Origin: a bacterium
Lineage (GTDB): Bacteria; Auribacterota; Auribacteria; Auribacterales; Auribacteraceae
Direction of reading: 5' to 3'
NCBI GenBank assembly: GCA_018435605.1
Contig: JAHDNF010000016.1
Span: 49,876 to 113,875, forward strand
Length of the DNA stretch: 64,000 nt
How positions within the stretch are numbered: the first letter of the stretch is position 1; each line of letters opens with the position of its first letter. Made by a program: the position numbers and the translations under genes. This document shows, piece after piece, positions 27,556-36,400 of this stretch. Under the pieces are notes generated by a model. The model searched no databases. It was not told where the DNA came from and worked only from the letters and a program-made list of their open reading frames with translations.

Positions 27556-28310
27556 TGCCCATGACAACCATTTGCGTTATTATGGCAATGACTGAAGAAA
27601 TATCCGCGTTCGAACAACACCTTGAGAAAAACGGATATTCTCCTCAGGGGAATATGGAGTATAGGCGCGATAACCTTTCTATCCATATTTTTAGATGCGG
27701 TGTGGGAGCCGGACGGTTGAAGAAACTGGCGGGTAAACATGATGTATTACGCGGAAGTTCGGCAATAATCATAGCCGGTATAAGCGGAGCGATAAACGGG
27801 AATTATGGTATCTCCGATACCATTATACCCCGGCATGCTTGTCTTTTGGACGGCAAATTTTCTTTGGATATGAATGAGCAGTTGATAAAGGTGTCGGAAA
27901 AAGCATTCGCTGATATCAGGATTACAGTTAAACCATGTTATCAGGTGGTCACAGCAAATCGTCTCGTCGATCGGGATGCGAAACGGCAGATAGATTTTGC
28001 GGATGCTGTCGATATGGAAACATATCATATTACAGCATGGCTTAAAGAACATGATCTGCCGGAACCTTTATGTGTCAGGGTTATTTCCGATACGCGGAAT
28101 CAGCGGCTACCCGATGAGAAATCGATTGTAAGTTATATGCGCGATCCGCGTGGGTTTATCTTTAAAAATACTTTTGCCCATCCGCTGGAATGCTTAAAAC
28201 TGCTGAAACTAATGTTGAATAGTAAAAAAGCCGTACATATATTGGGAGAATATATGATCCGAATGATAGATTGTTTCGAAGAATGTTTTAAGGGTCAGAA
28301 GTATGTGTGA
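27555..28310 (+). CDS. Nucleoside-phosphorylase-fold protein (MTA/SAH nucleosidase-like)
   Basis: This 251-residue protein looks like a diverged member of the PNP/UDP superfamily that cleaves or phosphorolyses N-glycosidic bonds. Marks are the first strand TICVIMAMTEEISAFEQHL, CGVGAGRLKK (the G-x-G after the second strand), the core AIIIAGISGAINGNYGISDT, and AVDMETYHITAWLKE, the conserved MEx base- or ribose-binding region. Similar proteins are annotated as hopanoid-associated or SAH-type phosphorylases. The catalytic Asp region reads VISDTRNQ. The start overlaps the lipoprotein stop (TGATG), and the end overlaps the next gene by 8 bases. Substrate uncertain. Confidence 0.75.
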   Translation: MPMTTICVIMAMTEEISAFEQHLEKNGYSPQGNMEYRRDNLSIHIFRCGVGAGRLKKLAGKHDVLRGSSAIIIAGISGAINGNYGISDTIIPRHACLLDGKFSLDMNEQLIKVSEKAFADIRITVKPCYQVVTANRLVDRDAKRQIDFADAVDMETYHITAWLKEHDLPEPLCVRVISDTRNQRLPDEKSIVSYMRDPRGFIFKNTFAHPLECLKLLKLMLNSKKAVHILGEYMIRMIDCFEECFKGQKYV

Positions 28311-28818
28311 TATGAAAAAGCAGGCTGGAAGCACGGTCATTGCCGAACGTATAATCACAGTGGAAAACGATATCCTTGCCATTGAGCCTATGGTTCACAA
28401 ATTGACTGCGACTTTCAAGGATTTGTTTGACTGCGACGAGCTTCATACCATTGCTATCGGTTTGACCGAAATGCTTATCAATGCTATTGAACACGGCAAC
28501 CTTGAACTGTCCTATCAGGAAAAAAGCCGGCTTTTGGACGACGGGCTTTATTATGAAGAGCTCAAAAGGCGTCAGTTTCTTCCGGAATACCAAAATAGAA
28601 AAGTTACGCTTAGGTATAAAGTTACAGGCAATAATCTGATTATTTCGATAAAAGATGATGGCAACGGATTTGACTGGCGCGGTCTGACTCCTGCCCGTGA
28701 CAGGGTAACCGATGTGCATGGCAGGGGTATTTGTATGACCAGATATTACTTCGACGAAGTCCGTTTCAACGATAAAGGTAACGAAGTTACTCTTCTTAAA
28801 ACAACCCGTCATGAGTGA
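28303..28818 (+). CDS. Anti-sigma-factor-type serine kinase / GHKL ATP-binding protein (RsbW-like)
   Basis: This is a 171-residue single-domain GHKL ATPase. The N box is IAIGLTEMLINAIEHGNLEL (Glu and Asn that bind Mg-ATP), the G1 box DDGNGFDWRG, and the G2 region VHGRGICMTRYYFDEV. RsbW and SpoIIAB-like proteins phosphorylate anti-anti-sigma partners and hold sigma factors. There is no STAS partner or sigma factor in the window, so the target lies elsewhere. It overlaps both neighbours by 8 bases, suggesting strict co-translation with the phosphorylase-like and radical SAM genes. Confidence 0.85.
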   Translation: MCDMKKQAGSTVIAERIITVENDILAIEPMVHKLTATFKDLFDCDELHTIAIGLTEMLINAIEHGNLELSYQEKSRLLDDGLYYEELKRRQFLPEYQNRKVTLRYKVTGNNLIISIKDDGNGFDWRGLTPARDRVTDVHGRGICMTRYYFDEVRFNDKGNEVTLLKTTRHE

Positions 28819-29656
28819 AGTTAGGCATATACAGTCTCAGAGGATATTATCCGCTACAGGTATGAAGCAGGCTGATTATGTTATTAACCCATATCGCGGG
28901 TGCCAGTTTGGGTGTGTGTACTGTTATGCGCAATGTACTGGATTTGCGCAAAAACAGGCTAGCCCGTGGGGATCGTTTGTGGACGTCAAAACCAATGCCC
29001 TGCAAGTACTGGACCGGGAATTGAAAGACAAACCTTGCGGGCGGATTATGCTGGGCTCGGTTACGGAGGTATATCAGGAAGTTGAGAAAACCTGCGAGAT
29101 TACCCGTAACGTACTGGAAAGATTGGTAGATACCGGTTGTTCCGTACTGATACTCACAAAATCCGATTTAATAACCCGTGATATCGATATTCTGAAAAAA
29201 TTCCGCGATATCATGGTCTGTTTTACAGTAAATACAACGGATAATATCGTTATACGAGCGTTTGAGAAAAAATCTCCTCCTTATGAACGGCGAAGAGACG
29301 CTGTGATAGCGTTGCATGATGCCGGTATCCCTGTTTATATACACACAGGGCCATTTCTTCCATATCTAACTGATCCGGAAGCTATTATGTCTGATTTATC
29401 TGAGTATGTCCAAAGATTTGACTTTGAAAACCTGAATTTAAAAATGCTTCCTTGGCAAACCCTTCAGGAAATAGTTCGTACTCGTTTCGGGCATTTGTTG
29501 CCGCAGTATCAGGCTATTTACTCAGACGAATCCTCTTTTGAGGAATACTGGGTTTCCGTGAGACAAATCCTTACCGGTTTGGGCGCTAAGTATGAACGTG
29601 ATACGAATATATATTTCCATCCTTACGATATATTTTTCCCCATTTCAGTCAGATAG
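28811..29656 (+). CDS. SPL-family radical SAM protein
   Basis: This 281-residue radical SAM enzyme has the cluster motif in NPYRGCQFGCVYCYA (three Cys, CxxxCxxC), typical of spore-photoproduct-lyase-like proteins of the Rv2578c group. Further marks are GSVTEVYQEVEKTCEITRNV, the strand VLILTKSDLI and IPVYIHTGPFLPYL. In true SplB a repair Cys lies near the C-terminus; no such residue is seen here, so DNA lesion repair is not supported. It overlaps the GHKL protein by 8 bases and is the last gene of the run. Confidence 0.85.
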   Translation: MSEVRHIQSQRILSATGMKQADYVINPYRGCQFGCVYCYAQCTGFAQKQASPWGSFVDVKTNALQVLDRELKDKPCGRIMLGSVTEVYQEVEKTCEITRNVLERLVDTGCSVLILTKSDLITRDIDILKKFRDIMVCFTVNTTDNIVIRAFEKKSPPYERRRDAVIALHDAGIPVYIHTGPFLPYLTDPEAIMSDLSEYVQRFDFENLNLKMLPWQTLQEIVRTRFGHLLPQYQAIYSDESSFEEYWVSVRQILTGLGAKYERDTNIYFHPYDIFFPISVR

Positions 29657-29727
29657 CTTTCACAACAAAATAAAAATTTTTTAGGAAAGTAGTTGCCTGT
29701 TGTCAGTTCGATTGTGTTTAATATGAA

Positions 29728-29756
29728 TTGTAAAGAGGCCGGCAGTTCTATATAAT
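29728..29756 (+). promoter_or_regulatory. Sigma70-type promoter for the alcohol dehydrogenase gene
   Basis: TTGTAA (29728-29733) and TATAAT (29751-29756) are separated by exactly 17 bases in the 120-base gap after the radical SAM gene. Transcription should start about 29763, some 14 bases before the ATG at 29777, which has GGGAGGG just upstream. Confidence 0.6.
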
Positions 29757-29776
29757 CATGCGGGAGGGTAATTGTT

Positions 29777-30931
29777 ATGTTGAATTTTGTTTTTCATAAT
29801 CCGACAAAAATAATTTTTGGTAAAGGTACAATATCGCAATTGGCTGAAGAAATCGCTCCTGACAAAAAGGTTTTGATGACGTTCGGGGGCGGCTCCATCA
29901 AAAGTAACGGTGTATACGATCAGGTTAAAAAGGCGCTTTGCGGATATACATTATTTGAATTCGGCGGTATAGAACCTAATCCCCGGTACGAAACTCTGAT
30001 GAAAGCGGTAGCTGTTTGTAAAGATCGGAACATCGATTTTTTGTTGGCGGTCGGCGGCGGGTCTGTTCTTGACGGCACAAAATTCATAGCCGCGGCAGTA
30101 GATTTTAAAGGGGCTGATCCGTGGGACATACTAGAAAAGCACGCGCCGGTTGAGTCGGCTATACCGATAGGGAGTGTGTTGACACTGGCGGCTACCGGAT
30201 CGGAATCTAACGGTTTTGCCGTGATATCGAGGGAATCGACAAAAGAGAAACTGGCATTTGCCAGTCAGTATACATTCCCTAAATTTTCCATACTTGATCC
30301 GCAGACAACAATATCGTTGCCGCGCCGTCAGACGATAAACGGTATCGTGGACGCATTCGTGCATGTTTGCGAACAATACGTAACTTTCGACGTCGATACT
30401 CCGTTGCAGGCTCGTCAAGCGGAGTCTATCTTGCTGACATTAATGGAGATCGCCCATAATGTGCTTGATCAACCGGATAATTATGACGCGCGGGCGAACT
30501 TAATGTGGTGCGCAACGCAGGCGCTCAACGGATTGATAGGGTGTGGAGTGGCGCATGATTGGTCGACTCATATGATCGGCCACGAGTTGACCGCCTTATA
30601 CGGTATCGACCATGCCCAGTCATTGGCTTGTGTAATGCCTGCGGTATGGCGTCATCAGAAAAACAATAAGGGGCACAGGCTGATACAGTATGCAAACCGT
30701 GTTCTGGGCATATCATCCGGAAGTGACGGGGAAATTATAGAGCAGGCCATTAGCAAAACCGTGGATTTTTTCCATTCGCTCAATATGCCTACCCGTCTGA
30801 GCGATTACGCTATCGCGTCAGACCGGTTCGACGAGATAGCATCCAGAGTGATAGGCCACAAGGGGAAATTAGGTGAACACGCTGTTATAGGCGAACAGGA
30901 AGTTGTCGATATTCTAAACCTTGCGCTATAG
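29777..30931 (+). CDS. Iron-containing alcohol dehydrogenase (YqhD/BDH-like)
   Basis: This 384-residue group III dehydrogenase interconverts an alcohol and an aldehyde with NAD(P)H. The start FVFHNPTKIIFGKGTI is typical. The nucleotide-binding loop is AVGGGSVLDGTKFIA, and the metal ligands are in the stretch DAFVHVCEQY, AHDWSTHMIGHELTALYG and IDHAQSLA (Asp and three His). The GGGSVLD-K pattern and overall form resemble NADPH-dependent YqhD, which clears reactive aldehydes. It has its own promoter at 29.73 kb and is followed 30 bases later by an unrelated gene. Confidence 0.92.
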   Translation: MLNFVFHNPTKIIFGKGTISQLAEEIAPDKKVLMTFGGGSIKSNGVYDQVKKALCGYTLFEFGGIEPNPRYETLMKAVAVCKDRNIDFLLAVGGGSVLDGTKFIAAAVDFKGADPWDILEKHAPVESAIPIGSVLTLAATGSESNGFAVISRESTKEKLAFASQYTFPKFSILDPQTTISLPRRQTINGIVDAFVHVCEQYVTFDVDTPLQARQAESILLTLMEIAHNVLDQPDNYDARANLMWCATQALNGLIGCGVAHDWSTHMIGHELTALYGIDHAQSLACVMPAVWRHQKNNKGHRLIQYANRVLGISSGSDGEIIEQAISKTVDFFHSLNMPTRLSDYAIASDRFDEIASRVIGHKGKLGEHAVIGEQEVVDILNLAL

Positions 30932-30961
30932 TTGCTTGTATTTTGAAAGAGAGATGTTTCT

Positions 30962-32674
30962 ATGGAATCCACAAAGCTAGACCTTGAAAAATATTCTTCC
31001 GCTATTACGTTATCGGATATGGAAATATTTATTTTTCCGGAGCTTATGTACAGTTTGGTATTGGCTAACTGCATGTCTCCGGTCTTGTGGAACTGGTGTG
31101 AAGATAAAAGTTTCAAAAAGTTATCTAAAAAATCGACTTATCGCCGGATTATGCGCCTTAAGCAATATATCATGGACGAATACGAATTCAATCTCGATCT
31201 TAATACATGGGGATTGACTCATAAAGATAAAGAACTCGAGCGTTTCAATAGTTACATAAGCGCCGAGCGTATAGGACAGTGTAATGCGCTTTTCGGTTAT
31301 GAAGGCGACAAATATTATTACGATATGGATATCCGCCGGCATTTCGGGCTTGATAAGTACGATTCCGATATTATTCCGTATTGGAAAACGGAAACCGTAG
31401 AGGCTATGTCGGCGTTTCGTTATAAGCAGGGTTACTCCGGCGGCGCTGGGGAGTGCGTGTCGTTATCCGCATTGTATGCGGCGGCGATGTTTATTGTCGG
31501 CGGCGTACCGCTTGAGGACATGTTCATGCTACTGACCCCATTGCATTCGCAGAATTTTATCGATATTCAAGACGGTATCCTGACCAACAATCGGCGAATT
31601 GTTACCAAGACAATGTGGTATAACGGGTCGGAAATATCCATGAAGGCTCAACGCGCGCTTAAAAATGAAAAAGTCACTATTGTTGCCCATATATCCGGAC
31701 ACGTACATTTTTTGTATGACGATGCCACCATATCGCCTGCGCAATACACGCGGATACAAAATAAACTGTATCAATACCTGTCTGCTCCGACCGATATTCC
31801 GATCATAGCAAGTTTTCTTCGATATAAAATGGATTACCAGAAATATTTTCAGATTTGCCGCGACTGTCACGGCCAGCCGCAATTCGTCAAGGCTGAAGTG
31901 CTGTTTCATTATGAGCACGGCAGTAAATTCCGGGTAGCTGATGAAACTCACGAAAAACTGTTAGACGAAGTGTCAAATGAAGATTTCTACATCTATCAAT
32001 TGCCAGGCAGGATTCGATGCGACAAACTTGAAGCGTTTTTGAGAGAAAACTCGATAGATGTGCGAAACGAGGAATCACGCAATCTTTTTGTTGAATTTTT
32101 ATCGCCGTATATCCCTGAAGCTGTGGATTTTATCAATGAATTGCTTGATTTCGCGCATACCGACCCTCAATTACCGTCGCCGGATAAAACATACGTGCCC
32201 ACCCGCCAGTTGGAGATACCTACGGATATAACCAGAGAAGGTCTGATTGAGTATCTAAGCGGCATGAGAGAACATAACGAATTGGCAAATCTGGCTTTTT
32301 ATGCGTACAGGGATATGGCGGTCTGCGATTGGCGTCCGTTTGTAAAAGCGGCTGTGGAGCGCAATCCGGTATCTATAGAAATAATGGCGGAAAAAGGGTT
32401 AAACGAGGTATACGCTTGGCTAGGCAGGCTTGAGGACGTGTCTATCTATGACGCTCAGCGGTTGGCTCAGCCGGACGAGGTGGCAAACTATAGTCGCGGC
32501 GACGGGTTGGAAAAGGCTGTGTTAATGGCTAATGTATATCACAATAGATTTCCAGATGAAAAAATTTCTATTATAGCTGATAGATCGTCTGCAGTTGTTA
32601 AAACAGGTGCAGGCGAATTTCGTTTTGCTTCGACTAAAGGGTTGGCTCAAGAAATTACCGTTCCGTTCATATAA
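30962..32674 (+). CDS. Large protein with a transglutaminase-like Cys-His-Asp region, function unknown
   Basis: I do not recognise the whole of this 570-residue cytoplasmic protein (no signal peptide). Around residues 160-206 it shows GECVSLSALYAAAMF with Cys165, then PLHSQNFIDIQDG with His195 and Asp residues shortly after. This is the order and spacing of transglutaminase or papain-like folds, which include proteases and peptide N-glycanases. A second part (about 290-345) with a Cys pair (CRDCHG) and a helical C-terminal half (about 380-570) carry no known motif. The ATG is preceded by GAAAGAGAG. It lies between the dehydrogenase (30 bases) and the tautomerase (29 bases). Confidence 0.6.
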   Translation: MESTKLDLEKYSSAITLSDMEIFIFPELMYSLVLANCMSPVLWNWCEDKSFKKLSKKSTYRRIMRLKQYIMDEYEFNLDLNTWGLTHKDKELERFNSYISAERIGQCNALFGYEGDKYYYDMDIRRHFGLDKYDSDIIPYWKTETVEAMSAFRYKQGYSGGAGECVSLSALYAAAMFIVGGVPLEDMFMLLTPLHSQNFIDIQDGILTNNRRIVTKTMWYNGSEISMKAQRALKNEKVTIVAHISGHVHFLYDDATISPAQYTRIQNKLYQYLSAPTDIPIIASFLRYKMDYQKYFQICRDCHGQPQFVKAEVLFHYEHGSKFRVADETHEKLLDEVSNEDFYIYQLPGRIRCDKLEAFLRENSIDVRNEESRNLFVEFLSPYIPEAVDFINELLDFAHTDPQLPSPDKTYVPTRQLEIPTDITREGLIEYLSGMREHNELANLAFYAYRDMAVCDWRPFVKAAVERNPVSIEIMAEKGLNEVYAWLGRLEDVSIYDAQRLAQPDEVANYSRGDGLEKAVLMANVYHNRFPDEKISIIADRSSAVVKTGAGEFRFASTKGLAQEITVPFI

Positions 32675-32703
32675 TAGCGGACACTATAGGAAAGGAGGGG
32701 ATT

Positions 32704-32883
32704 ATGCCATACATCAATGTGAAAGTCGCGGGGAAACTTAGCCGCGAACAAAAAGAAGAAATAGCCCGTCAGTTCACAGATACGCTCGAACAGGTGGCGG
32801 GTAAACCGAAAAAATCTACTTATATAGTCATTGAAGAAGTTGATCGCGCAAACTGGGCTGTAGGCGGTGAACTGCTCGGATAA
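32704..32883 (+). CDS. 4-oxalocrotonate tautomerase family protein, 59 residues
   Basis: This small gene translates as MPYINVKVAGKLSREQKEEI, continuing to the C-terminal IEEVDRANWAVGGELLG. Pro directly after the initiator Met is the catalytic base of 4-OT enzymes, and the EEV-R-NWAVGG tail is a family signature with the active-site Arg. These tautomerases assemble as hexamers and interconvert enol and keto acids; their biological substrate is often unknown. A strong AAAGGAGGGG lies 6-8 bases before the ATG. It is followed by the YjbQ gene after 13 bases. Confidence 0.92.
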   Translation: MPYINVKVAGKLSREQKEEIARQFTDTLEQVAGKPKKSTYIVIEEVDRANWAVGGELLG

Positions 32884-32896
32884 AAAAGGGGGTTGC

Positions 32897-33298
32897 ATGG
32901 ACCGGCATAATGTGACACTCTCAGTTCGTACGGGCGCTCACAATGAACTGAAAGATATAACTACCAGAATCCAGCTTGAGATAGACAACAGCGGCGTAAA
33001 AGACGGTATGTGTCTTGTGTACATACCGCACACGACCGCCGCAGTTACCATAAACGAAAATGCGGATCCGAGCGTCAAATCGGATATATTAATGGCGCTA
33101 GAAAAAATAGTGCCGGATTCTCTGCCGTACAGGCATGCCGAAGGCAATTCGCCGGGACATGTCAAGGCTTCGCTTATGGGGTCGTCGGTTACTGTTCCCG
33201 TATCGAACGGTCGTCTTGTGCTGGGCACATGGCAGGGTATATTTTTAGCTGAGTTCGACGGTCCGCGTTCGAGGTCGGTTTATTTGTATATCTGGTAA
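32897..33298 (+). CDS. yjbQ: YjbQ family (UPF0047) protein
   Basis: This 133-residue protein has the family hallmarks: VYIPHTTAAVTINENADPSV (His and Asn of the pocket), YRHAEGNSPGHVKASLMGSS, and the C-terminal GTWQGIFLAEFDGPRSR. Some members have weak thiamine phosphate synthase activity, but the true role is not established. The start is ATG 32897 with AAAGGGGGTT upstream. An earlier GTG inside the tautomerase gene would give an untypical N-terminus. Confidence 0.92.
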   Translation: MDRHNVTLSVRTGAHNELKDITTRIQLEIDNSGVKDGMCLVYIPHTTAAVTINENADPSVKSDILMALEKIVPDSLPYRHAEGNSPGHVKASLMGSSVTVPVSNGRLVLGTWQGIFLAEFDGPRSRSVYLYIW

Positions 33299-33322
33299 AT
33301 AAAAAGAGGTCTACTTCAAATT

Positions 33323-33352
33323 GCCGTGAGGTGTAAAATTTTCTTTCACGGC
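33323..33352 (+). terminator. Hairpin after yjbQ, possible terminator
   Basis: GCCGTGA (33323-33329) and TCACGGC (33346-33352) form a perfect 7-base stem with a 16-base loop, 24 bases after the yjbQ stop. The following sequence TGTTTGTC is only moderately T-rich, so termination is likely but weak. Confidence 0.45.
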
Positions 33353-33427
33353 TGTTTGTCTATATTTGTATCTACATCTCTGTCAGGCTGTTTTTCTATC
33401 TTCCTTCTGTATTAAATATCAATAATA

Positions 33428-33436
33428 TGATATAAT
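33428..33436 (+). promoter_or_regulatory. Extended -10 promoter upstream of the 2166-residue protein gene
   Basis: TGATATAAT is a perfect extended -10 element (TG-n-TATAAT). The -35 at the 17-base distance (TGTATT) is poor, which is tolerated with an extended -10. The start site would be about 33443, some 45 bases before the ATG. Confidence 0.5.
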
Positions 33437-33488
33437 ATTCCGTAATAAAAATTGTAAATATTTTACTACGAATGTATGAGGATTTTAT

Positions 33489-36400
33489 ATGCGTATTCGT
33501 CCGTATCTTTTTATACACCTAGTTTTTATTACTGTATTTTTACTGGGTACTGTTTCTTATATGCCTATGGCGCAAGCGAAACCGGCACAGGAATCCGGGG
33601 CGGTGGATGACAGAATCTCCTGTATACGCACGCTGTCTGCGCTCGGCGGTTACCGTGTTGTAGACTGGTATGACGGATTGTCTGATGTGCTGATAATAGC
33701 TGTTCGTGATTTTCACGCGAGTTATCCGACTCAGCTTATGTATGCGCCGTTTTTGCAGTCGTTGATTGGCCGCAACGAGTCGCTAGGGATCGGGTTTATC
33801 GGACTGGAAGGCTCTTCAGGATGGATTGATACGTCTGTATTGCGGTCGTATCCTGATTCCGGAATTACGCGGATGGTGGCAGATCAATTTTTAAAAAACG
33901 GCACTATAAACGGTCTGGAATATTTTGCTATTACCGCTTCAGAGCCGATAGCGCTTTATGGTATAGACGACCCGCAGTTATACAAACAGAATGCTGAGGT
34001 GTTTTTTAGAGTACATTTCGACCTTAAAGACACCCGAGAGCAGGCGAATCGGATACTCTCATATCTCAAAGATTTATGTGCGCGGCAAAGTGTCGAGCAT
34101 TTGAATGACAGGGAGGCCGAATTTATCGGACTGCTGTATGGTTACCTTGAAGGTTCTGTGGATATTTTTTCGTTTGCCCGAACTCTGGGTGATTTGGCAG
34201 ATCAATCCGGAGTAGATATTGGCGCGTATCCGAACTGTCTGGCGGTTAAAGATGTCATTCGTATGCAAAACGGTATTGATATGCGCCGGCTGGAGCAAGA
34301 GAAAGACGAATTGCTTTTAAACTGCAGGCAAATCCTTAAAGACGAAGATTATAAACAACTGGTTCGCGCTAATATACAATATTCTATCGACCAAATGTCT
34401 TTTACCGCTTTTTACACGGTACTGGATTATTTTAAAAGCGAATATTCCATTGATATTAAACCTGACAGCGAACTAGCGCGTATGTTCGGTCTTGTTGAAA
34501 TTCTCGACGGGTTGCATGAAACTCATCTAAACTCCGAGTTTGCGTCTATATTTGCCGATATTATCGCTGTCAGCGGGATCTCCTCATCGGCAGGTATCTA
34601 TTTCGATATTTTTACTCGGCTGGCCGTAGTTCAAAATATGCTTAATCTCAACGCATCGAGAGATGAGTATGACTATTTTATTAATACCGGAATAACTTTT
34701 GAGTCGCTGGTCAGGCAGGTTGCTAAGATTACCCCCAGCGAACAGGCGGTGAAATTTTCGGGCGCAACTGTACGTGATATCGACCATCTATTGGCTCTGG
34801 CAGATCAATTTTATAGAGTAGCGATTGAACGTGACGGGAGCATGATTGATAATGCATTGCTGTTCAATGGTTTGACCGGCTCCAAAACGGTTGTTTTGGT
34901 TGGAGGCGGGTTTCATACAGCAGGGTTTGCACGATTTTTGCGTGAGGAATCGGTTTCGTATGTGGTTCTATCGCCGAGAATCTCTGGGGATGATCTGACT
35001 TCGTCGTACATGTCTATGATGGAAAACAAAAAATCCGGAATAGATAACTACTTCGATATGTTGCGCACTTTGCTGATGCCATCTTCGAACTTGAAGAATT
35101 TATTGAACCCTGATAACCGTATAGTTCTTTTTGCGAGATGGGCATTGTATGCAAGCGTTCTTTCTTCGGTGGAAGATTTTCGCGATTTTAAACTTAATGC
35201 CGATATTCTGAAAAAAGAGTTTTCCGAACGGGAAGAACGATGGAAAACTCAGTTGCGCAGAGCGGTAGAAACTGATGTTAAACATTATGGTGAAGGAGTT
35301 ATAAGCGCGAAGACGGCTACTGACATAGTAGACAGTTTTACTGCTTTGATTGATGCCATTGAGTTTGATTTAGATCACAGCGAACTGTTTGAACGGACGC
35401 TTCTTGTTCCGGTAATCATCCGTGGCGGTGAAGAAACTGAATTTGTAATAAGCGTGAGATTGAAAAATGACGAAGCGTTCAATATCGAAGAAGCTCTTAA
35501 TGAGATTGAGTCGCTGAATATAGGTGAATTCGAAGTAAGTGTTATTCCGCGTCAATCCTTAGAGATTGTCGAACAGCTATCCAAACTCGACCGCCAGATT
35601 GGTTTGAGTATGAGCAAAAAACAGAATTTTTTTGTATTGCTCGATCTATTCGGTAAAAAAGCGATAGACGATTTACTGGATCGCTACCCCCCTTTCGATA
35701 TTGACGATGTTCTCCTAAATCTTCCTAGTTATAAAGATATACGTAGTGCGATAGAACTTATCGGTGTAGCTAACGCCAAAGAATTGTTACTGCTTGACCC
35801 GATCGGTTTTTCCAATATTGTTTACGCGGCTAAACAGTCTGATACGGAAGAAGGTCACAACGGTCTTCAAGAGTTTGTGCAAACGGTTTTAAGGAAAGAC
35901 GACAGCCGGTTTTTGCAAAGCGGAGAAAATTTTATTCCCGAATATGTTATACAGCGCGCTTCGAACAGCGATCTTTCCGAATGGTATAGATACGGCGTGT
36001 TTAGAGTGTTCGACCGTGATTTCTGGGAAGAGCGGCTTTCTGACAGCGACATTTTTTTGCGTGCTATAACTCCTTCCGGCAGGATAATCGGATTGATTGC
36101 CGCCAGATATTTGCCTGATGAACAAGCTATTTTTATAGATGTGCTTGAAACATGTTCCCAGTCTTACCACAGGGGAGTCGGCACTACGCTGGTGAAAGAA
36201 ATGGTTAAAGCCAGTATGGATGCAGGGTTTCAAGGCAGGATAATATTGGATGCCCATGAAGACTCCAAAAATTTTTATTTTCAACTCGGTTTTTCCACCT
36301 ATGATAAATACCCCGAATATTACGCTTTAATTCCTGAACGGGCGTATGAACTTTTAGGAAAAGATTATATTGATGTAAAGTCAGGTTTGTCAGATATACA

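Noticed and set aside
28811..29656. True spore photoproduct lyase
   Set aside because: The C-terminal repair Cys is not seen and there are no sporulation genes in the window; only the broader SPL radical SAM family is supported.
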